A DNA stretch of 5,621 nt from Acidithiobacillus montserratensis (GTDB taxonomy: Bacteria > Pseudomonadota > Gammaproteobacteria > Acidithiobacillales > Acidithiobacillaceae). The position numbers and the translations under genes are program-made. The stretch lies in the NCBI RefSeq assembly GCF_018853465.1, contig NZ_JABBOU010000123.1, forward strand, positions 1 through 5,621, in the 5' to 3' direction. Positions 1 to 5,331 of this stretch are shown in pieces. Below the pieces are notes generated by a model. It had not been told where the DNA came from. It searched no databases and saw only the letters and a list, made by a program, of their open reading frames with translations. How positions within the stretch are numbered: the first letter of the stretch is position 1; every line of letters starts with the position of its first letter.

Positions 1-148
1 GGGACTTTGGCCCCATCTCTGCCAACCCCCTCATAAATCATTCACTCAGATGCTCATGCGTATGGTGGCGTAGCATGCGGCGACTTATTCCTCATGAAAA
101 TCGGTGAAACTTCAGTATTCTAGTTACCGCCATTTTATGCTCAGGTAG

Positions 149-292
149 TCACGATGGGTCAAGTTTTGGTGCTTCGTGAGTATTACGATGACGGCGCAGG
201 GAGTCCCCATTCAAATTGAGTCGGTGGGCTTTTTGCAGCAACCGGTTCAGCGCCGCATCGACCACGGTCAGTTTACCCAAGTAGGGGTCCCT
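149..292 (-). pseudogene. IS21-family IstB-like helper ATPase, C-terminal fragment
   Basis: The minus strand here reads about 47 codons to a TGA stop. The segment DAALNRLLQKAHRLNLNGDS followed by LRR resembles the C-terminal end of IstB proteins, where a pattern of the type DAxxDRLxxxAxRxxLxGxSxR closes the AAA+ domain. IstB is the ATPase that assists the IstA transposase of IS21-type elements. Only this tail is left: an in-frame stop lies just upstream at 293-295, and no Walker motif or start codon is present. The fragment ends next to the MITE-like element. I recognise the family from the C-terminal pattern alone; a profile search on the translated segment would settle it. Confidence 0.6.
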
Positions 293-315
293 TCAGGAAA
301 CGGAATTTAAAGTAC

Positions 316-414
316 GGGCACCTCGAAAAACTCCGCCGGACGAAAAGCCTACCAAAAAGAATCAAATGGTTGCAGCTATGCATTCTGCAGAAACTGGGGT
401 TTTTCGAGGTGCCC
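316..414. mobile_element. MITE-like element with 16-bp perfect terminal inverted repeats
   Basis: The sequence starts with GGGCACCTCGAAAAAC (316-331) and ends with its exact reverse complement (399-414). Both ends are flanked outwardly by GTAC (312-315 and 415-418), which is itself palindromic, so the visible inverted repeat is 20 bp long. GTAC may be a 4-bp target duplication. The roughly 67-bp core has no coding capacity and contains a small dyad, TCCGCCGGA (332-340). Size, perfect ends and lack of a gene fit a non-autonomous miniature transposon mobilised in trans. Its ends do not match those of the neighbouring IS1380-like element. A long hairpin acting as a transcriptional barrier is the alternative, but the A/T runs are part of the repeats themselves. 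Confidence 0.55.
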
Positions 415-534
415 GTACGTTAATGCCTGGCGAGTGGCCTCACGGCTGATATTTTTTCTGTTCGATCGTTGTGCATACCCACCCGCCGATTTCAGGCGCT
501 GTGCCGCAGCTTTGAGGCCGCGTCCCTCACCCGC

Positions 535-539
535 ATGAT
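535..539. repeat. Left target-site duplication (ATGAT)
   Basis: ATGAT directly precedes the left inverted repeat of the IS1380-like element and is repeated exactly at 2161-2165 after the right one. A 4-5 bp duplication is usual for IS1380-family elements. The perfect match indicates a direct and fairly recent insertion. Confidence 0.85.
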
Positions 540-557
540 CCTAAATTCGGCAGTTAC
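540..557 (+). repeat. Left terminal inverted repeat of the IS1380-like element
   Basis: CCTAAATTCGGCAGTTAC pairs with 2143-2160, with mismatches only at internal positions 7-10. The conserved outer block CCTAAA and inner block GCAGTTAC probably correspond to cleavage and transposase-binding parts. Confidence 0.8.
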
Positions 558-607
558 CTCTGCTGATTTGGCAGGCTTCCTTTGATAGGATTGGTTTTTC
601 CCCTGTA

Positions 608-2146
608 ATGGAGGCTCACCCTGTGGGTGATGACGAAAATCGGCCGCAAAAGGCCATTCCTGCGGCAGTAAAGGCCATGGTCGTGGACACACTGGGCGGT
701 CGCGTTCAGGTATCCTGGGATCCGGCATCGGCAGCTACTCCCTTTGGCCAGTTGGTGTTCTTTGCTGAGTTTCTGGAGGTCAGCGGCCTGTTTGATGCCT
801 GGGTAGAAGAATGCCCCTTGATCTACAACAGCCCCAACGCCCCGAAGAAGCGCGATGTATTGGGCACCTGGAATCTCTCCATCCTGGCGGGTCACCGACG
901 CTACGCACACGTCACCGCGTTACGCAGTGATGGCGTTAGCCCCCAAATCCTGGGGATGAGCAAGATCGTCAGCGAAGACGCTCTGCGCCGGGCGTTGGGG
1001 AAAATTCCCGAAGCCGAAGGGACTGAATGGATGCGCAAGCATTTGTTCAAAAGCGTGGCGGCGGCCTGTCACACACCCTGGATTCTCGATATCGACACCA
1101 CCATCAAAACCTTGTTCGGGCATCAGGAAGGGGCTGAAGTGGGCTACAATCCGCACAAACCGGGGCGTCCGTCCCACGCCTATCACGCGTACTGGATGGG
1201 CAATCTGCGTCTGCTGCTGGATGTGGACGTCACGGCCGGCAACACCACGGCCTCCAACCATGCCCAACCAGGGCTGAACCGCGTACTGAACGCCCTAAGT
1301 GCTGAACAGCGCCCTTATCTGGTACGTGGCGATTGTGGCTTTGGCAATGATGCCGTCATCCGCGAGATGGAGACCCGGCAGCAGGCCTACCTCTTCAAAT
1401 TGCGCCAGTCGCCCCGAGTCAAGCGCCTGTTGCAGCGAGCATTTACCCGCCGCGACTGGATGAACGCCGGACAAGGCTGGGAAGGCCGCGAGGACAGCAT
1501 TCAACTTGCCGGATGGCAGCAGAGCCGCCGGGTAGTCATTCTCCGGCGTTTGCTGAAGCAAAACCTGATTGCCACCCGGGAACAGCAGGGCCAACTGGAA
1601 TTTGCTTTCGTGGACCGGCGCCAGACCAAGGTCTACGAATACGCCGTGCTGGTGACGGATCTCACAGAAAGTATTCTGGGCATCGCGCAGCTGTACCGGG
1701 ACCGGGCGGATGCGGAGAACGGTTTTGACGAGCTGAAGAATCAGTGGGGTTGGGGCGGGTACAGCACCCGTGATCTGGCGCGTTGCCGGCTCTCCGCCCG
1801 CGCCGTGGGGCTGATCTACAACTGGTGGAGCTGGTATACCCGACTGGCCTTTCCGGAATCCCGGCGAGAGGCCATCACCAGCCGTCCATTGCTGTTGTCC
1901 GCCATAGGCCGAAGCACGAAACACGCTGGACAGACCCAGCTTTACCTGACGCCCATGCATGCCGCGCAGAAAAAGGTTGAGCGCGGAATTGAGAATATCC
2001 GCCGAGGCTTGCGGGCTGTTCGCCAGACTGCGGAGCGGTTGCTGGGGCACCAGCCATGGGACCTCCTCGTGCGCTATATCGTCGCCCAAATTACCCAATC
2101 ACCGTGGTTACCAGATGGGGCGATTCCTGCTCTGGCCGGACCGTAA
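608..2146 (+). CDS. IS1380-family DDE transposase
   Basis: This 512-residue protein should catalyse cut-and-paste movement of the surrounding element. The RNase H-like DDE core is visible: a first Asp in ILDIDTT (D161 or D163), a second in VRGDCGFGND (D242), and the Glu in YRDRADAENGFDELKNQWGW (E370). The last matches the Y..R...EN...ELK signature of the IS1380 and related IS4-like transposases. The segment GRPSHAYHAYW after the first Asp is also typical. The frame is open throughout and the TAA stop lies in the right inverted repeat, so the protein appears full length. The ATG at 608 has no clear Shine-Dalgarno sequence; a later in-frame ATG at 677 is possible, and poor translation initiation is common for transposases. 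I saw no convincing promoter between the left end and the gene. Confidence 0.9.
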   Translation: MEAHPVGDDENRPQKAIPAAVKAMVVDTLGGRVQVSWDPASAATPFGQLVFFAEFLEVSGLFDAWVEECPLIYNSPNAPKKRDVLGTWNLSILAGHRRYAHVTALRSDGVSPQILGMSKIVSEDALRRALGKIPEAEGTEWMRKHLFKSVAAACHTPWILDIDTTIKTLFGHQEGAEVGYNPHKPGRPSHAYHAYWMGNLRLLLDVDVTAGNTTASNHAQPGLNRVLNALSAEQRPYLVRGDCGFGNDAVIREMETRQQAYLFKLRQSPRVKRLLQRAFTRRDWMNAGQGWEGREDSIQLAGWQQSRRVVILRRLLKQNLIATREQQGQLEFAFVDRRQTKVYEYAVLVTDLTESILGIAQLYRDRADAENGFDELKNQWGWGGYSTRDLARCRLSARAVGLIYNWWSWYTRLAFPESRREAITSRPLLLSAIGRSTKHAGQTQLYLTPMHAAQKKVERGIENIRRGLRAVRQTAERLLGHQPWDLLVRYIVAQITQSPWLPDGAIPALAGP

Positions 2147-2160
2147 CTGCTTTTTTTAGG
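2143..2160 (-). repeat. Right terminal inverted repeat of the IS1380-like element
   Basis: Read on the minus strand this is CCTAAAAAAAGCAGTTAC, the partner of 540-557. It overlaps the transposase stop codon (2144-2146), so the gene runs into the element's end. Confidence 0.8.
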
Positions 2161-2165
2161 ATGAT
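2161..2165. repeat. Right target-site duplication (ATGAT)
   Basis: Exact copy of 535-539, directly following the right inverted repeat. Confidence 0.85.
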
Positions 2166-2202
2166 AGTCATTTGTATGGTTTTACCGGCCTGTGCTGGTG
2201 GA

Positions 2203-2607
2203 TTATGACTGCAATGCGGAAATAAGTGGGCAGGCGACCTCGCCCGAATGCTTCTGACATTCTTCCAACAGTTCTGCCAATGCAGCTTCCATGGCCTTTA
2301 GTTGTTCCAAGCGCTTTCGTACATCGGATAAGTGACTTTCTGCTACCGCAGCTGCCTGCTTGCAATGCGCCCCGTCATCCAGATGCAGAAGTTGAGCGAC
2401 CTCTTCAAGATTAAATCCCAGGCGCTGAGCAGACTTCACAAACTTTAATCGTTTCAGATCCTGCTGCCCATAGTGACGAATCCCTCCATGAGGCCGTTCA
2501 GGTATGCGCATCAGCTTCTTGCGCTGGTAGAAGCGTATGGTTTCTATATTGACCCCTGCGGTCCTTGCGAGAGTGCCAATGGTATAATTACGCAAATCGT
2601 CTGTCAT
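2203..2607 (-). CDS. merR: Hg(II)-responsive transcriptional regulator MerR
   Basis: This 134-residue cytoplasmic dimeric regulator represses mer transcription and, on binding Hg(II), activates it by untwisting the over-spaced promoter. The N-terminal winged helix is clear: YTIGTLARTAGVNIETIRFY (residues 8-27), then RPHGGIRHYGQQDLKRLKFV. A long dimerisation helix follows. The three Hg-ligand cysteines fall at C82 (DDGAHC), C117 (EEC) and C126 (ACPLI), the same numbering as Tn501/Tn21 MerR, and the C-terminus CPLISALQS is typical. I chose the ATG at 2607 because GGAG lies 8 bases upstream and the length then matches the family; the longer frame from 2694 would run through the operator. It is divergent from merC and shares its control region. 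Key residues are all present, so the mercury-specific assignment is firm against other MerR relatives such as ZntR or CueR. Confidence 0.95.
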   Translation of the reverse strand: MTDDLRNYTIGTLARTAGVNIETIRFYQRKKLMRIPERPHGGIRHYGQQDLKRLKFVKSAQRLGFNLEEVAQLLHLDDGAHCKQAAAVAESHLSDVRKRLEQLKAMEAALAELLEECQKHSGEVACPLISALQS

Positions 2608-2611
2608 AGTG

Positions 2612-2642
2612 TTGACTCCGTACTTGAGTACAGGAGTAAGTA
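2612..2642 (+). promoter_or_regulatory. MerR-controlled merC promoter and mer operator
   Basis: TTGACT (2612-2617) is a -35 element, followed by a 19-bp spacer and a -10 element TAAGTA (2637-2642). The spacer contains the dyad GTAC-TTGA-GTAC (2620-2631 plus flanks), which is the MerR half-site arrangement. This closely matches the Tn501 mer operon promoter, in which the 19-bp spacer makes the promoter depend on MerR-Hg(II) distortion. TATAGC at 2641-2646 is an alternative -10. The predicted merC leader is about 60 bases. The merR Shine-Dalgarno sequence overlaps the -35 element. Confidence 0.9.
2616..2619 (-). promoter_or_regulatory. merR ribosome binding site
   Basis: On the minus strand this reads GGAG, 8 bases before the ATG at 2607. 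It decides the merR start and lies inside the merC promoter region. Confidence 0.75.
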
Positions 2643-2644
2643 TA
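2639..2644 (-). promoter_or_regulatory. Putative merR promoter -10 element
   Basis: The minus strand reads TATACT here, overlapping the merC -10. A start a few bases downstream would fall in the operator, consistent with the known autorepression of merR in mer operons. The matching -35 is weak and I could not place it confidently. Confidence 0.4.
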
Positions 2645-2695
2645 GCAAACGAGAATATTGACGCACGTGCGCTATGCTCAGTGATCTGGTTCAAC

Positions 2696-2700
2696 AGGAG
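2696..2700 (+). promoter_or_regulatory. merC ribosome binding site
   Basis: AGGAG lies 8 bases before the ATG at 2709, a good Shine-Dalgarno match that supports this start. Confidence 0.8.
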
Positions 2701-2708
2701 ATTTTACC

Positions 2709-3149
2709 ATGAACACCCAATGGATGACTCGTATTGCCGATAAGACAGGCGTTATCGGCACCCTTATCGGAAGTTTTAGTTGCGCCATGTGCTTCCCCGC
2801 AGCGGCGAGCATCGGGGCGGTCATTGGCTTGAGCTTTCTTAGTCGGTGGGAGGGGCTCTTCGTGCATATCTTGATCCCGGTTTTTGCCAGTATAGCCTTG
2901 GCTGCTAATCTAATCGGATGGTTTTCTCATCATCAGTGGCTTCGGGTCTTGGCTGGTATCATCGGACCCATACTGGTTTTAATCGGTTCCTTTGGAATGA
3001 CTCAACATTTCCTGCCCATAATGATGGCCCGTGAGCTTTTTTATGTCGGTCTAGTTGTTATGTTGTTGGCAGCATTGTGGGACTTGTTCAGCCCGGCACA
3101 TCGTCGCTGTAACGTGTCCTTACCAAAAGAGGGCCAGCGTGGCGGGTAA
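2709..3149 (+). CDS. merC: Mercury transport protein MerC
   Basis: MerC is an inner-membrane protein that takes up Hg(II). The 146-residue product opens with MTRIADKTG, as other MerC proteins do, and has four hydrophobic segments at about residues 14-44, 49-72, 77-97 and 103-127. The first contains the Cys pair C25-A-M-C28 followed by FP, the membrane metal-binding site. The conserved ending SPAHRRC is present with C134, but the second C-terminal Cys found in Tn21 MerC (in a CGPDGCELP context) is absent: here the tail reads CNVSLPKEG. It starts well behind the MerR-controlled promoter, with a strong Shine-Dalgarno sequence. In Acidithiobacillus merC is the usual mercury transporter and is normally followed by merA; here no reductase follows. 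Identity is clear from the motifs and from the adjacent merR. Confidence 0.95.
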   Translation: MNTQWMTRIADKTGVIGTLIGSFSCAMCFPAAASIGAVIGLSFLSRWEGLFVHILIPVFASIALAANLIGWFSHHQWLRVLAGIIGPILVLIGSFGMTQHFLPIMMARELFYVGLVVMLLAALWDLFSPAHRRCNVSLPKEGQRGG

Positions 3150-3150
3150 T

Positions 3151-3178
3151 TTGCGCCATGTGCGTGCGGAAGTATAGT
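3151..3178 (+). promoter_or_regulatory. Possible weak promoter ahead of the GGDEF-EAL gene
   Basis: TTGCGC (3151-3156) and TATAGT (3173-3178) are 16 bp apart. The -10 is a good match to consensus (5 of 6), the -35 poor (3 of 6). It would start transcription just before the gene and allow mercury-independent expression. This is a motif match only. Confidence 0.3.
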
Positions 3179-3200
3179 CAAATCTGTTTTAGGCGCGTTT

Positions 3201-5201
3201 TTGACCATACAGGCGATGGCAGATACGGGCGACGATCCGTTGTCCGATAGAGCCGTACCATTACGATATCCAGCGCAAGGAATATGCCCCACTATCGTGG
3301 CTGGTGAGGTGTTCCGTACGGGGCTTCAGCAAGGCCCGCTGAATCCAAGTTCATCGGCCCTGACGCAAGATGTCAACGATGACCGTAGTGTGTTTGACCG
3401 TGTCCGCAGTGTTATGGCCATTCCGGTGTTTGTGGGTGGAGGGGAAATCCCATTTGCTGTGCTGGTGATCGAGAGCGAAGAAATTCAGCACTTCACGCGA
3501 TCACTACAGGAAACATTGAAACAGCTAGCTACCAGCTTGGGGTTGGGGCTGAGCCGATATTATGAACAGCGCGAGTTGGAACAGGCAAAAGCAGAAATCG
3601 AAATCCTGGCGCGCCATGACATGCTGACGCATTTGCCAAACCGCCGGTTTCTGGAAGAACAACTGGAGCAAGCCATGGCCCGTGCAGAGCGGCATGGCAA
3701 ACTGCTGGCGGTGTGCATGCTGGATCTGGACGGCTTTAAACCCGTGAACGACGCCTATGGCCACGAAGCCGGTGACGAGGTGCTCGTGACCCTGGGGAAA
3801 CGATTGCCGGAGGCATTGCGCAAAATGGACTTTGTGGCTCGCCTGGGAGGTGATGAGTTCGTGCTCCTGGTGGAAGACCTCTCTGGGCCGAATGATCTCA
3901 CCCCGATCTTTGCCAAGGTAGAAGAGGCCATGAATACCCCTATCTCACTGAGCCATGGCGAGATCGTCCAGATCAGTGGGAGCATGGGGATCGCCCTGTA
4001 TCCCTTAGGGAAAGAAGAAACGGGCGACCAACTGCTGCGCGGCGCCGACCACGCCCTCTATGAGAGCAAGTCCAACAAGGTGGATAGAGAGCACTTCTGG
4101 GTGATCGGTGACAAAAATGCAGCACGGGAACGGCAGCGTACGCCAGCTCAACGGCTCTTGAGCGAAGGCGCCCTGGAGGTCTGGTATCAACCGGTTCTGA
4201 GTGGCGGCAGCCGCAAAGTGGTGGGTGTGGAAGCGCTGGCACGGCTGCGGGATGACGATGGCAGAATCCTGTATCCGGCAGAGTTTTTGCCTCAGTTGTC
4301 GGTCGATGACCTGACCAATCTCAGCAGCATGGTCCTCACTCAGGCGCTGGAAGACCTGAAAAAGCTGGACAATCTGGGGTGGTCATTGTGGGTGTCTTTC
4401 AACGTCGTCCCGGAGTCATTCTGCGGAAGCTATGTGCCCCGCCTGCAAGGCGTAATCGACGCCAGTGGGGTGGCCCCTCAACGGATTACCCTGGAGATTC
4501 TGGAGGGCAGCGATTTTCTGGAGCGCAACGTAGCCCTGTCCGCCTTGCAGGGCATCAAAGATATGGGCATTCGCCTGGCGCTCGATGACGTAGGCAGCGC
4601 CTACGCCTCCCTCTTACGTCTAAAAGAACTCCCTATTGACGAGATCAAACTAGATCAAGGCTTTGTCCGGTTTCTCGGGGAAAGACCTCAAGACCTGCAT
4701 TTCGTCCGCACCATTCAGGATCTGGCCTCAGAGCTGCAACTGGACCTGGTAGTGGAAGGAGTGGAAACCACAGACATTCTTGATGCCATGCTCACAACCG
4801 GTGTGCCCTATCTGCAGGGATATGCGATATCCAAGCCCTTGCCGCTGGCCAGTCTGCAGCAGTTTCTCTCTGATTATGTCGTCGATACAGGCATACATCC
4901 GGCCAATCTGTTCGGTCTTTATGCCGGCACCCTGAAATTGCATGCTGCCATAAAAAATATGTTACTAATCAACTCTACACAACTTGACATGGCATCCTTG
5001 GCGGATGGTCACCAGTGTCGCGGCCATAGCGTATTACATCGTTTTGGGTATGGCGACGATAGCCATCTGGTACAATTACATAATGCCTACCACCTTGCCC
5101 TTGGTGCCATTGCAAACGACACCAGTGACCATGGTTCATGGAAGGTCATGGAGTTTGCCCTGAACGAATTCCTGCAGGCTCTTCTGGGGGGCAGAGAGTA
5201 G
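3201..5201 (+). CDS. GGDEF-EAL c-di-GMP cyclase/phosphodiesterase with partial GAF and CZB-like tail
   Basis: This 666-residue, apparently soluble protein should make and/or break cyclic di-GMP. Residues about 25-110 resemble the C-terminal part of a GAF sensor domain (RSVMAIPVFVGGGEIPFAVL), followed by a helical linker to about 135. The GGDEF domain (about 136-290) has HDMLTHLPNRRF, DLDGFK (D175), an intact GGDEF (216-220) and an RKMD inhibitory site (207-210), so cyclase activity is plausible. The EAL domain (about 320-560) keeps E344-A-L, N401, E432, D462-D463, K483, E519 and Q539, so phosphodiesterase activity is also plausible, although loop 6 reads DDVGSAYAS instead of DDFGxxxSS. The tail has H581, C606, H627 and H631, like the CZB zinc site. 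The start is uncertain: TTG 3201 has AGGCG 5 bases upstream, ATG 3216 is next, and the GAF looks truncated. The frame is open back to the merC stop, 51 bp upstream; co-transcription with merC is possible. Confidence 0.88.
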   Translation: MTIQAMADTGDDPLSDRAVPLRYPAQGICPTIVAGEVFRTGLQQGPLNPSSSALTQDVNDDRSVFDRVRSVMAIPVFVGGGEIPFAVLVIESEEIQHFTRSLQETLKQLATSLGLGLSRYYEQRELEQAKAEIEILARHDMLTHLPNRRFLEEQLEQAMARAERHGKLLAVCMLDLDGFKPVNDAYGHEAGDEVLVTLGKRLPEALRKMDFVARLGGDEFVLLVEDLSGPNDLTPIFAKVEEAMNTPISLSHGEIVQISGSMGIALYPLGKEETGDQLLRGADHALYESKSNKVDREHFWVIGDKNAARERQRTPAQRLLSEGALEVWYQPVLSGGSRKVVGVEALARLRDDDGRILYPAEFLPQLSVDDLTNLSSMVLTQALEDLKKLDNLGWSLWVSFNVVPESFCGSYVPRLQGVIDASGVAPQRITLEILEGSDFLERNVALSALQGIKDMGIRLALDDVGSAYASLLRLKELPIDEIKLDQGFVRFLGERPQDLHFVRTIQDLASELQLDLVVEGVETTDILDAMLTTGVPYLQGYAISKPLPLASLQQFLSDYVVDTGIHPANLFGLYAGTLKLHAAIKNMLLINSTQLDMASLADGHQCRGHSVLHRFGYGDDSHLVQLHNAYHLALGAIANDTSDHGSWKVMEFALNEFLQALLGGRE

Positions 5202-5291
5202 ATAAAAAACGGCTCACACCGGACATTTGGTATCAATTTTGTCTTGTGTAGGCTGTTTCCTCGTTTATTGAGGGCATAAAGAGTTCCAAGC

Positions 5292-5325
5292 AACGAGCCC
5301 CCATGATGAGCGGCTCGTTTTGTTT
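5292..5325 (+). terminator. Intrinsic terminator after the GGDEF-EAL gene
   Basis: AACGAGCC (5292-5299) pairs perfectly with GGCTCGTT (5312-5319) around a 12-base loop, and the plus strand continues TTGTTTT. The minus strand lacks a comparable T-run after the stem, so it mainly serves the plus-strand gene, although it lies between two convergent genes. Confidence 0.7.
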
Positions 5326-5331
5326 TGGCCG

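Larger units (their letters stand above)
1..539. other. Gene-poor stretch with mobile-element debris
   Basis: No intact gene is visible here on either strand. It holds an IstB C-terminal scrap (149-292, minus), a MITE-like element (316-414) and the left target duplication of the IS1380-like element (535-539). Positions 1-148 would be the 3' flank of the IstB scrap and could hold an IS21-type terminus, but I could not identify one. Positions 419-534 contain an open but startless minus-strand frame that I do not recognise. The pattern suggests repeated insertion and decay. Confidence 0.6.
540..2160 (+). mobile_element. Complete IS1380-like insertion sequence (1621 bp)
   Basis: The element is bounded by terminal inverted repeats: CCTAAATTCGGCAGTTAC at 540-557, and at 2143-2160 the complement of CCTAAAAAAAGCAGTTAC. 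They match at 14 of 18 positions, with all four mismatches in one internal block. Flanking ATGAT duplications complete the structure. It carries one transposase gene whose stop codon lies inside the right repeat. Length, CC-starting ends, 5-bp duplication and a single DDE transposase all agree with the IS1380 family. It sits 37 bp downstream of the merR stop codon, so it does not disrupt mer genes or their promoter. I see no internal frameshift, so it looks potentially active. Confidence 0.85.

Noticed and set aside
56..79. A repeated CATGCG with a CATGC/GCATG dyad near the left edge.
   Set aside because: Short, and not linked to any recognisable terminus, promoter or CRISPR-like array.
1295..2098. 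A 267-codon open frame on the minus strand inside the transposase.
   Set aside because: It is a high-GC shadow of the transposase gene with no recognisable domain.
2166..2210. Nested dyads AGTCAT...ATGACT and ACCGGC-CTGT-GCTGGT between the IS and the end of merR, a possible merR terminator.
   Set aside because: On the merR strand the inner stem has a mismatch and is followed by A residues, not T residues, so it does not look like an intrinsic terminator.
2608..2694. N-terminal extension of merR to an upstream ATG at 2694.
   Set aside because: It would translate the mer operator and promoter; the ATG at 2607 has a good Shine-Dalgarno sequence and gives the family length.
2780..3163. A 13-bp direct repeat, TTGCGCCATGTGC, occurs in the merC CAMC codons (2780-2792) and again just after the merC stop (3151-3163).
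   Set aside because: The flanks do not match, and one such 13-mer in a window this size is not very unlikely by chance (about 0.2 expected). It could mark a recombination point but cannot be supported.
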